A stretch of DNA of 64,000 nucleotides from Procambarus clarkii (lineage: Eukaryota; Arthropoda; Malacostraca; Decapoda; Cambaridae). Positions 11,560 to 23,200 of the stretch are shown piece after piece. The notes under the pieces were generated by a model, which made no database searches, had not been told where the DNA came from, and saw only the letters and a list, made by a program, of their open reading frames with translations. The stretch covers positions 20,925,446 to 20,989,445 of the forward strand of contig NC_091173.1 in assembly GCF_040958095.1 (NCBI RefSeq). The letters are read 5' to 3'. The position numbers were made by a program, and so were the translations under genes. Numbering within the stretch: position 1 is the stretch's first letter; every line of letters starts with the position of its first letter.

Positions 11560-12232
11560 CACCAAGGCCGCCGCCTCCAAGGTCTACCACTCGGTTAGAT
11601 TATTCTATCTCCTATTTACTTACTGCTTTAATTTTGTTTTATCCCTTTTATTTGGTCAGTCCTTTGTCGTTGGTCAGTACTTAGTGCATTGCTAACTTTG
11701 TATTACATATTACATGACATATAGACCTGAAGTTTAAAGGTCTTCAACTTCGCCCAGGTCATTGCCTATTTATGTATCCTGATGTGTCCGATGTATTCCT
11801 TAATTATGTCCAAACTCATCAATATGTATCTGTTATACATATGTTTTAAATCTCATCATTCTTAACTTTATGTTTTGAATGTTGCAAGTTAGACTTACTG
11901 TTTTTTTTTTGTCCAATCACAATGTAACAATTTTTTGTTCCTGGTAATTAGTGTATCCTAATTGATTAAACATAAAATGTATAGAAAATGGTTATTATTC
12001 CCCCTATAACTGTGCTTTTGGCATCAGGATAATTATATTTTAAATTATACTTATTTCCAATGATACAAACGGGGGAATTATATCTCTTGGTTCACAGAAA
12101 GTCAGATCAAATAACGTATGAATCAAAAATTGACATGTCTTTATATTAAAGTTAAACAATAGTTTCCACAGAAGATTTAGAAGTGACTAAAGAGTTTTGA
12201 GATATACCATTATATTACAAATCACTTATAAA
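11560..12232. other. AT-rich single-copy stretch, no gene recognised
   Basis: AT-rich with several ATTAAA/AATTATA motifs. Nothing else seen. Confidence 0.5.
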
Positions 12233-13420
12233 TCAGCCGTGAATGTGGTCTCCAGGCGTGTGTTCGTAAGTATTCTTGGTACCAGCATTTAAAGTTGAGT
12301 ATAACCTGGTATAACCTGGTATAACCTGCTCGCCTTGCTCCTCTGAGTACGCTTCCATGTTCTCCTTGAATTGATGAAGATGCACATTAAGGATGTTGAC
12401 CTGTAGAGACGTCTTGATGCACCTCATTGTGCCGTAAAGCTTCAGCAGAGTCTTAACCAGGTCTGTGTACTCGTCGGCTTGGTCATTGCCTGGGGAATTA
12501 AGCCCCAAAACCTACAAAGCTGTTCCTGGTCACTTTCTCTTTCTTAGTAAGCTTCTTGGATGAATTACTTGTTCTCCGGGATCTTTATCTGTCGTCCTAC
12601 GAAGACACCGGCTTTTACCTTTGCCTCTGACAGCTGAGGGAAGAAGACTTGAAGATACTTGAAGGCTGTCGACTTCATATCTAGAGCTGTGACACATTGT
12701 TTCAGGTGTCCCAGTTTGCTGTGCAGTGGTGACATGAGCACCTTCCAGGGGTCCACCAGAGGGATCCACTTGACGAAGATCCTCCCCGCAGAGAACTCGG
12801 TCTGCTGTGGCCTGTCCCGCCTGTGGTAATGATCCGCGGTGTCTGCTCTCCTGAAGGCAAACGTAACAGGGAAAACTTGCTAAAACCGTCTTTGAGACTC
12901 GTCAGTCATATCATGAATCTGAAGTCTTCGAAGACCTGGCAGCCGTACTCATCCCGGCCGTCCACTTGGCCCACAACGGACAGAAACGGTGCACTTAAAC
13001 ACGCCAACCTAACCTGGTGATTTTGACGTCAAAACACGATGTATTACTTGAGAGGACAGGTTGGCTCATCATAGTCCAAGGTACGCAGCTCGGTCTTGAT
13101 GCTATTGTAATGCACCTCTTTACATCTTCAAATCCTTGGACTTAATGCACCTCTTTGAGATGCACCGAGTAAGCCAGGGTCTTCATCCAGGTCTGGGATC
13201 ACGATCCCTGATCGTTCCCGAGATCAGGCTCCTGATCTAATAGATCAGGCTCCTGATCCCATTTTCAGCAGCCTTGAAAACCTTACACACATACATCAAA
13301 GCAGATGGTTCCACCGAGTACATCTTCACTCTTCTCTTGGTAAGCTGGCCGCGGGCATAGTAAAATGCGTCCATCGGATGCTCGCAGCCTCTTGACACGT
13401 CTCTGAACCTGTCGCTATGT
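12233..13420 (-). pseudogene. Broken copy of a transposon-derived protein family
   Basis: Minus-strand translations match, by memory, a protein family dispersed in many arthropod genomes. That family carries the motif run C-x2-C...SR, then PLV-P-K-L-PPLHIKLG-KQFV-ALD, FKY-FP-LSEAK-K-GVFVG-QI, and GN-KA--Y--LV--LLK...EEQGE. Here the corresponding stretches are PCYVCLQESRHRG (near 12840), VDPWKVLMSPLHSKLG (near 12750), LSEAKVKAGVFVGRQI (near 12610) and GNDQADEYTDLVKTLL (near 12480). The order is collinear over at least 650 bp, with fainter similarity up to about 13420. The copy is broken. The dispersed multi-copy nature suggests a mobile-element origin; I cannot name the superfamily. An alternative is a decayed domesticated gene. 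Confidence 0.55.
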
Positions 13421-14290
13421 ATCTCCTAAGGCAGCTGGAACTACACTGAACTGGTGGGCTTAAGGCTCTTGTATTTATACTATATATATTACTGGGAATT
13501 TCTAGAAAGTTCTAGATGTTACTCCAAGTTCACTCAACACTGAATCTACCTCCTGGGATGTTCTGGGAAAAAGGTAAATTTCAAATTATCACCGTCGTGG
13601 TCACCGTCCTGTCACACAAGCAAAGTTTGTGGGGAATAAGAGTTAATAATATCTATTCTTTAGAGGCATCAGCACTTACAATACAACACTACACAGGAAC
13701 AACAACAAATAGTGTTGCACAGTAAATTGTCTGCAACAGTGCAGAGTTTGCCGTCTTCTGTGCAATATTGATTGTCAAAGCTAAGTAATACCATTATTAT
13801 CGAATAGCCGTGAGGCAGATTCGAAACTATGGTTCGAATCCACTAATGTGAAACCTAAATGGTGTATTTCTTTTCTTTGCTTCGATTACGAATTACATTT
13901 TTATATCAGAATTTTGTAAGACTATATCAAACTATATTGACCTCTGTTTTGCAAAATGTCAAATGCTTTTGACATTGACGTCCCTCAACACAAGCTGATG
14001 AATCCCCCACCAGATTATTAATTAATTAATACATTGGCCTTGACAGGGAGTGGTGAGTATTAGTGTGCCTGAGGACCTGGCGGTGAAGTGACTTCAGGAC
14101 TCACTCCGCCTCCAGGTGAGTTTCTACATCCGCCGGGTTCACAATCACTTCTTATTTACACTCTTCTTATTCCTCCTCCTCCTCTCCCACTTCTCCTCTT
14201 CCTTCTCCACCCACTCCTCCTCCTCCTGTTGTTGGCGTCGGGATGACCTTGACAAGGTACACTAATATCGTCTGGGTGTTTGTTCTCCAG
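13421..14290. other. No gene recognised
   Basis: Ordinary sequence with a pyrimidine-rich stretch (14165-14225) of CTCCTCCTCC type and a consensus donor at 14116 (see the candidate exon at 14291). Confidence 0.4.
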
Positions 14291-14382
14291 GCCTCAACAG
14301 CACCGCCGACACTGTCAGTCTGCCAGAAGCAAGGGCGTCACTGTTGCCTCAGCTTTATGTACAGTCACGTAGCTCTACCCAC
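14291..14382 (+). other. Candidate spliced exon (plus strand), uncertain
   Basis: A good acceptor (TGTTTGTTCTCCAG, ending 14290) and a good donor (GTAAGT from 14383) bracket 92 nt that are open in two frames. A separate consensus donor, CCTCCAG followed by GTGAGT, lies at 14115, so 14115 could splice to 14291. No protein family is recognised and the exons could be untranslated. An antisense frame over 14370-14560 (motif GDRGVGAPIAMATNAL) is also open, but no gene could be assembled from it. Confidence 0.2.
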
Positions 14383-15591
<1,209 letters not shown>

Positions 15592-15682
15592 CTGACCCCC
15601 TGACACCCACTCCTGGCCCCTGACACCCACTCCTGACCCCTGACACCCACTCCTGACCCCTGACACCCACTCCTGGTCCCTA
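15592..15682 (+). repeat. 22-bp tandem repeat, 4 copies
   Basis: Units read CCCCTGACACCCACTCCTGR with period about 22. Confidence 0.9.
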
Positions 15683-16732
15683 CATAGCTCACATTCGCCC
15701 TTCCCCCCCTCCCCCGCCCTTCCCTAACTCTTTAACCCTGGCTCCTAGCTCTTCCCCTAACCCCCATAATGTGTCTGTCAACATTCTTCCCCTATTCCTT
15801 CACCTTACCATCGTATTTTCCACAATCTTTCCTCACCCCCCCCCCACCCCCAACCCCTTGAAAATGAAAAATGAACGATACATTCTGCACGTCACGCTGG
15901 CGTAATGGAACTACGTGCCAGATCTTGATGCCGTTCATTCTAACACAACCTAAACATTTTCAACTAATTTGCGATTTTTTTCAATTTCGACAAGTTATGA
16001 ATTTAGTTTTAGAAAAAAAATATCAAATAAAAACAAAAACAACAAAACAAGAGTTGGTTTGATAATAGTGTTGATGTAATAACTATACTATAAATATTTT
16101 CCATGTTTACAGCTAGAAAAATATTAAATTATAATAAGTATTTTTTTCCCTATATAGTACATCATTATTCAAATATATTTAACACGAAAAAATTTATTTA
16201 ACACGATACTAATGCATAACGAAAGCTGCAGAATAAGAAAGCTTAACGAGGAAGTGTTAAGAATATTAAAAAACATCCAAGAGTCTCAAGTGATAGACAG
16301 AGGTAGCAAGGAATATCAAAATAATAATATCAAGAGAAGAGCGAGAAACAGAGTGGTACAGACCATCAGTGGTACAGTCGGTGGTACAGATCATTAGTGA
16401 TACAGTGCATCGCTATACTGATGTCGTCGTTATTCAGTGTTAAAGTTGACTGTATTTGAGAGCTTGGTACTCGCGAGAAACAAATTTGTTCACTGTCTAT
16501 TGGGTATACTTGAATAATAACATAGTTATATTTTACTTCAGTTTCTCAGTCAGTTTATTCAAGAATAACTTACATAAATATGATTTAATACACATACACA
16601 GAAATTAAAATAATAACTATTTATATTTGTATTATTATAACTAATATTATGCAACAATAAATAATAATAACTAGCAGCGGCTAGCAAGACTACAACAGCA
16701 GCAACTAATAACAACACACACGTCGGGAGTCG
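15683..16732. other. AT-rich stretch, no gene recognised
   Basis: C-rich to 15855, then strongly AT-rich. Short frames near 15871 and 16212 have no recognisable content. Confidence 0.5.
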
Positions 16733-16815
16733 TCAGACAACCGACAGTTAGGAAATCGGGGTCCAAGAGCTATACCAAGCTCGATCCTGCAGGCACAAAT
16801 ACTAAACACACACCC
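16733..16815 (+). mobile_element. LINE C-type 3' UTR remnant
   Basis: ACAACCGACAG, CGGGGTCCAAGAGCT and CTCGATCCTGCAGGCACAA parallel the 3' UTR of the copy at 39055-39222. Confidence 0.5.
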
Positions 16816-16979
16816 AACTGACTCTGGGCGTATTAACTGGTTGAATTACCTGCAGTTTGAGCTCTTTGTTCAGAGGTGGGGTTATGCACCCGAGGCGTCG
16901 CCTGGGGTGTGTGATGTGTGTTGACTTGTCCTTGAGTTTGTCGATGAGTTAAAGATGTGCGAGATGAGTGTTTGTGTTT

Positions 16980-16982
<3 letters not shown>

Positions 16983-17043
<61 letters not shown>
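16983..17043 (+). repeat. (GT)n microsatellite, about 60 bp
   Basis: Perfect GT run. Confidence 0.98.
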
Positions 17044-17044
<1 letters not shown>

Positions 17045-17164
17045 ACAAAGGGAAATTTATCTAAAAATCCCACACGTAGATGTTTAATTTCGTCATTTTC
17101 TGTTCTTAGAATTGTCCACGTGGTTTTTCCACCTATCAAAAACTTATAAATATAATAATAAATA

Positions 17165-17435
17165 AATAAATATATCTATATAAATAAAAATGTAAATGTT
17201 CGTTTGTTCAAAATCTCCGAAAGTTCTTCACCGATTGCTTTGAAATTTTGACACAACGTTGCATTCGAATATGCGCGTTTTTATATACTTACTATATACA
17301 TGCCACCCCCTGTGACAGGTAAAAACATTTTTTTTTTTAAACAGCTCCATCTGTTGCACGTTTTTAAACTGCATCTGTTGCATGGGGGGACAGGGGAGAG
17401 TTGCTGAGGCTTAGCAACGCGTGGCCAGGTACTGC

Positions 17436-17445
<10 letters not shown>
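17165..17445 (+). mobile_element. Possible Helitron/Helentron-like nonautonomous element
   Basis: Starts in TCTATATAAATAAAAATGTA followed by TTCGTTTGTTC and a TTCACCGATTGCTTTGAAAT block. It ends GCAACGCGTGGCCAGGTACT then GCTA followed by AT repeats. I recall this pair of termini from dispersed arthropod elements attributed to Helitron-like transposons; that attribution is not certain. No coding sequence. Confidence 0.3.

Positions 17446-17463
<18 letters not shown>
17438..17463. repeat. (AT)n microsatellite, short
   Basis: TATATATA run next to the element at 17165-17445. Confidence 0.9.
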
Positions 17464-17467
<4 letters not shown>

Positions 17468-17745
17468 GTCACACAGAAATCCGCTTTGAAGTTATTTTGG
17501 GTCACTCTTTAACACAGTCTGGCTGTTAAAGAGGAGACTTCAACAGTTACACAGCCAGTCTAAAGGCCCTTTAAGACACAGTGCATTCCGATCAAGCTAA
17601 TTTCTATTACTTTGTACACGCTGGTCAAAGAGACCTCAAGACTGAGCCGCAGTTAGTCACAGTTGGTGAGATCAGATAGCTAACAAATCAGTCACTTCTG
17701 AGGACCAGTCGATTAGTTGTGTCACAGAAGCAGGGTCCAAAATGA

Positions 17746-18549
17746 TCATGTGCTACAGAGACCACGAGGAACGATACAGCGAGTGGTGGTGACGGGGATA
17801 CAGTCGTTGGTTACCATAGTGGTACAGCGGCCAGACCCGTCCCTCAGAACCTGCTGCCACTCGTACCCGTCTGGGCACTGACGAAGCACCTGTCGGAAGC
17901 TGTTAGTTATGGTGTTCCAGGTGCACACGAAGAACCTCCGGCAGTCCAACGGGTCCCCAAATCTCCCTTCTTCTGTACAATTGAACATCGGCTGCTTCCA
18001 GTTGCAAGGGCTTTCGCACCTCCCGGTCTGCTCATTGAAAAAGTGGAGTTCGTTCTCGCCTCGACACCTGAACTCGTGTTGTAGCCACCCTTCCTGTGTG
18101 ACGATGCAGGTGTAATACCTGGTGCAGTCCTCGGCGAAGGCAAAGGTTCCTGGCTCTCGACAGCTGGGCAGACCAGAGGCGCTGCGACACTCAACCAGCT
18201 TCTCGTCGAAGGTGTATCCTTCGGGGCAGTGATGCATGTGGCGCTCGCCGTCGTCGCTGCAGATGAAGAAGGCCCCGGGATCGTAGGCGTCGCGGTAGAA
18301 CACATTCGCATCAGGACAGGAGCAGCCTTTGGGCTCTACAGGGTAGCAGACGTTGCCGCCAAAGTGTTGGTAGTTGTTGTAGCAGAAGTAGTCTTGGCAG
18401 GGCTGAGGGTGGGCCTTGCCGTTAAGACAGTTGACGAGCATCTTGCAGTTAGCGCACATGTACTGGTTGGGCGCTTTACTGCACACGTGGTCCATCAGCG
18501 GGTCGTGGAGAAGGTCCAACGTCTCGTGTTTTCTGAACTTGTTACAACC
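17746..18549 (-). CDS. Chitin-binding gene, terminal exon (CBM14-like domains 2-5 and stop)
   Basis: The acceptor CTGTTTACAG precedes GGT-TGT, phase 0. The open frame runs 267 codons to TGA (complement of 17746-17748). It encodes the rest of domain 1 and four more cysteine-rich modules. Domain 2 (117-170) has two extra cysteines, at 126 and 150. Domain 3 (172-224) has proline where the family's second cysteine is expected (before the FFIC motif). Domains 4 (224-276, with CTRYYTC) and 5 (285-344, with CRRFFVC) are canonical. A short tail with two more cysteines ends the protein. An open frame continues a few codons upstream of the acceptor into the intron; the intron reading is preferred because the junction completes domain 1. 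Confidence 0.85.
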   Translation of the reverse strand, partial: GCNKFRKHETLDLLHDPLMDHVCSKAPNQYMCANCKMLVNCLNGKAHPQPCQDYFCYNNYQHFGGNVCYPVEPKGCSCPDANVFYRDAYDPGAFFICSDDGERHMHHCPEGYTFDEKLVECRSASGLPSCREPGTFAFAEDCTRYYTCIVTQEGWLQHEFRCRGENELHFFNEQTGRCESPCNWKQPMFNCTEEGRFGDPLDCRRFFVCTWNTITNSFRQVLRQCPDGYEWQQVLRDGSGRCTTMVTNDCIPVTTTRCIVPRGLCST

Positions 18550-18682
18550 CTGTAAACAGAAAATCATTACTAGTCAAATAAAAAGTATCAATACTGGCAT
18601 CACCTGCCCCCTCGCACACAGCATATAAGTACATATTTCCTAGTACATATTTAGACGATGCAGAAGTAGTTTTTCCTGTTGT

Positions 18683-18778
<96 letters not shown>

Positions 18779-20162
18779 CACATACACATACACTGGATTC
18801 ACACTGCTACCTTGGAAGAATGGCAGACAATTGGCAAATAACTTCTGCAACAACCAATCCGTCCTCGACTTAAGTCCATTCCATCCAGCGGTCAACCCCA
18901 CATACGCATTCATAAATTTTAACATGCTGTTCATTCAAAACGGGAGTTTTCTCAAATATAAATTAATATTACAATATTTTAGCATATTGTGCATATATAA
19001 GCATACGTTAGGTTAGTTAGTTGGTTGTGTTTAGTTTCTGTTGGCGATTATTTGTATTTGTAGTACGTGGGTGAAGCAATTATAGTGTTGTGGTTCGAAA
19101 AAAATTCGTCAGTGAAGCACTTGTTACGGAACTTTTCGAACGTCGTCAGTTGTGAGTCAGCCCGTCCTACAAACAAAGACCCAAAAGTGATCCCATGCAC
19201 CCGCCAAACCCCAGCTGTTTATGAATGAAAAACGGTTTACACACGACTCACAACTCATTTCGTCCGAACACTTCCGGAACAAGTGTTTCACTGACGAATT
19301 TTGTTCGAATCACAACGTTGTAAATGCTTCACCCACGTACTACAAATACAAATAATCGCCAACAGAACCTAAACACCTAACCTAATCTATGCCTATATAT
19401 GCACAATATGCTAGTTTATTATAGTATTAATTTATATTTGAGAAAATTCCCGTTTTGAATGAACAGCATGTTAAAATTTATGAATGCGTCTGTGGGGTCG
19501 ACCGCTGGATGGAATGAACTTAAGTCGAGGACGGGTTGTAGGCACATATTGGGTTCAGGAACTGAACCACATAGTTCGTTTAACTAAGCAAGTGACAATC
19601 TTATGACGCTAGTTACACAATTATTAATGTAATATATACAATCATGTACACAAATACATATACACATCGATAATCTTTTGTATCACAAGGGCAATGGTGA
19701 GCGACTTAACTTGTTGAAGTGCCAGTTATTCATATTAGTGTTGTTACTGGTGACATGGAGGGAGCGTCCTCGCGGACAATATTGGCATTAAGAGACCAGA
19801 CGCCGCTCCCGGCTGTTGTTGTTTTTGCGGTGTTGGACTCAACCTAATATATGTGTGACTGAAACAAGTAGGCCAACTGACCACAATGTCCCTGCATGTT
19901 TATTGAAAGCCTCCGGCCACTAGAGGCGTAGAGATGCGTACGCCAGCAAGGTATGTATGTGTACTCACCTAGTTATATTTGCAGGGGTTGAGCTTTGGCT
20001 CTTTGATCCCGCCTTTCTGTGTTTAATATTTAGAGTGTATGTAGATGCTGCATGATAGATTATGGCCATTACTCTCAACCTCAGCCTACCCAAGGGTTGC
20101 TGCAGGTCGTCTCTGTCATTTGTGGGGGTATGGGTATAATGTACAGATGCCCATTGGTATGG

Positions 20163-20208
<46 letters not shown>

Positions 20209-23200
20209 AGATATATACAGTACAAGAGTTGTTACATTCTTGTACAGCCACTAGTACGCGTAGCGTTTCGGGCAGGTCCCTGGAATACGATCCCCGCCGC
20301 GAAGAATCGTTTTTTCATCCATAAACAGAGGCTACAGTTAAGGAATTGCGCCCAGTAAATCCTCCCCGGCCAGGATACGAACCCATGACATAGCGCTCGC
20401 GGAACGCCAGGCGAGTGTCTTACCACTACACCACGGAGACTGTAATGTATAGATACCCGTAGGTATGGGTATAATATATAGATACCCGTTAGTATGGGTA
20501 TAATATATAGATACCCGTGGATATTGGTATGATGTACAGATACCTGTGGGTATGGGTATGATGTATAGATACCCGTAAGTATGGGTATAACATTCCATAT
20601 TCGCAGGAACATAAAATATCGAGCATTTAACAAACTCTTTCACGCATTTCATCATGTATTTAATACGCAGATTTGCATTTAAAAGAAATGAAAAGTAAAT
20701 CTGTTAAAACTAACACCGGTAGTACAGTTGGGCTACTTCTCGACTCGCAATCAAGAATCCCGGGCTCGAATCCTGTCCTGGACAGACATGGGCTCGTTTC
20801 CTATCACCTAATGCATCTGTTCACCTAGCAGTGAGTAGGTAGGTACTCAGGAGTTAGTCAGATTGGTGTTGGGTTTCATCCTGTGGGGGTCAGTAATTCG
20901 GCCTTTGGGGGGCGGGGGGCCCTCGATAAAATTCAAACGTGTATGAATACACTGTGGCTTCCTGTCCCCCGACACTGTCAGTCCAGGGTTGATTGACATT
21001 TAAGAGGGCGGGACCAAAGAGCCAGAGCTCAACCCCCGCAAGCGCAACTAGGTGAGTACAGTGAATTATATGCTGGCGCATTATTTTATGATAGTTACTG
21101 CAGTAAATAGTTTCGTTTTCTACGTCGAAAATTTATAAAAGAAAACGGAATAACTGGAACACAAGGGTGAGCCTATGCTAGTCCTCGCTATCCTAACCTA
21201 TCTCATTTTATCCTAAAGTAACGTGCCCTAATATAATGTATCCTGTCCTAATGTATCTTATCCTAATGTATCCCATCCGGTTTGCAACCAGGGTTGGTTG
21301 TTAAAGGGGATGGGGGGAAGACACTCTTCTTGGCCCCGTGTTTCAAGTTATAACTCCAAACAATATTTTATAATCGTATCTGCGAACATTGTTATCCCTT
21401 AACAGTTTGTTTATGTTTTGAGCGACATGTTTGCACCCTATCACGAAATCTTCCATACAAAGGGGGAAATCTGTCTTATTTTCCCGTAAGATACTATCCG
21501 GGACACTGACCTGAAGCGCCCTCAACATCTCATTAAATGTTTTATTTTTATTTTTTATTTTATTTATGCATATACAAGAATGTACATAAGGAATGTGAGG
21601 ATACAAATATGGTAATTACAGTCTTGTAAAGCCACTAGCACACGCAGCGTTTCGGGCAGAAACGTTTAAAACGCCGCTCATCTTGCTGTCCGAATTCAGT
21701 TTACACGCACAATAATGATGGATAGTTGGAGCGTGATTCCGTGTGTTGACCATCTTAGGAGGATGACACTGCAAACACGCCTCCCTCCACACATTGTTTG
21801 CTCTCTCAAGATCAACCAGGGAGGGAACTATTCCTCCCTCCCTCTCTGTATTGTCTCTCTCATTTCCTTCCCTCCCGTGCTTTTCTTTCCTCCGCTTCCT
21901 TCATTATATACCGACTCACATTTCGTAAGTGTCAAGTGCAAGTAATATTGAAGCGTTAACAAATAAAGGAGGAAATCTGTGTCTGATTTGGATGAATTTA
22001 CGAAACCATCATATCCTGTACAGTCTTTTCTCTGAGTTCCGTTTCCCACGGTATTTCCTTTAGGAAGTTCCTCATCTCGTCATGTTTTCCTCTTCGGTAA
22101 TTTAGTCTTTTCCTTTCCAATCCCTTCCTTGGATAGGTTATCCTTGCCTCCACCAGATACTGAAATATCAATACACTGTGGTCACTCATTCCCATGGGGG
22201 GCTTCAAATTTGACTTCCTTTATTTCTGACTCATTCAAGATGAATATCAATTAGGTCGAGTCTAGCTGGTTCGTTATTGCCTCTATTTCTTGTGGGTTTC
22301 CCAACATGTTGGCTCAGAAAGTTCCTTGTTGCCACTTCCAATAGTTTAGCTCTCCATGTATCTGTATCTCCTTGTGGGTCCCCATTTTCCCAGTCTATCT
22401 TTCCATGGTTGGAATCACCCATGATTAAGAGTCTGGAGCCATTCCTGCAGGCAACTGAAGCTGGTCTCTCTATTATTGGTTGCCATGTTGTTCCTATCGA
22501 ACTCCTGTCTAGGTCTTCTGTCATTTAGTGGAGGGTTGTAAATGACTGCCACTATTAGATTAGGTTCACAATTGACATAGTTCCTGTCATGCAGTCTCTG
22601 AATCCTTCACAGCCCAGAATTTCCATCTCTTCAAAACTCCAGTTCTTTCTTATCAGCAGGGCTACTCCTCCTCCTCCTTCTCTCCCTTCCCACTCTTTTC
22701 TTACTATATGGTAGTCCTTTAGAAACACAGCGTTTGTTATGAATTCGGACAATTTTGTTTCTTTGAGTTCTATTACATCTGGGTTTTCTTCCTGTGCCCC
22801 TTCTGCCAGTTCACTTGCTTTATTGGTAATCCCATCGATGTTTGAATACATTACCTTGAAGCACACTTTCCTATATCCATTTTCACCCACCTTACTCACA
22901 AGTGTAGGAAGCCTTTCTATGGGCAGGGCTACTTGGGTAAGCTCGTCCTCCTGTGGGGGTAGTTACCAGGGTAACTTGTTACTGGAGTGACTACTGTAAC
23001 TGTGTATTCGTGTCTACGGGGCAATGATATAGCTCCTGGATCCCAACTTAGCTGTCACGCACATGGTGCAATTACACTTCTCAATTTCCTACTCCCCCCC
23101 CCCCCCCCATCGCATCCACTGAAGGTGGGGAGGGAAGGGAACTATCAGGGGGAAAACGCCAAGCCATTACGACTTCTATGGGATCAGTATAAGGATTTTG

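Noticed and set aside
17440-17463. TATATATA runs as TATA promoters
   Set aside because: Long AT microsatellites are common throughout; none except 25617-25625 lies beside a gene start.
18550-18567. Starting the chitin-binding protein at the ATG just upstream of exon 4
   Set aside because: The codons lie on a pyrimidine tract and AG acceptor; there would be no signal peptide and domain 1 would be lost.
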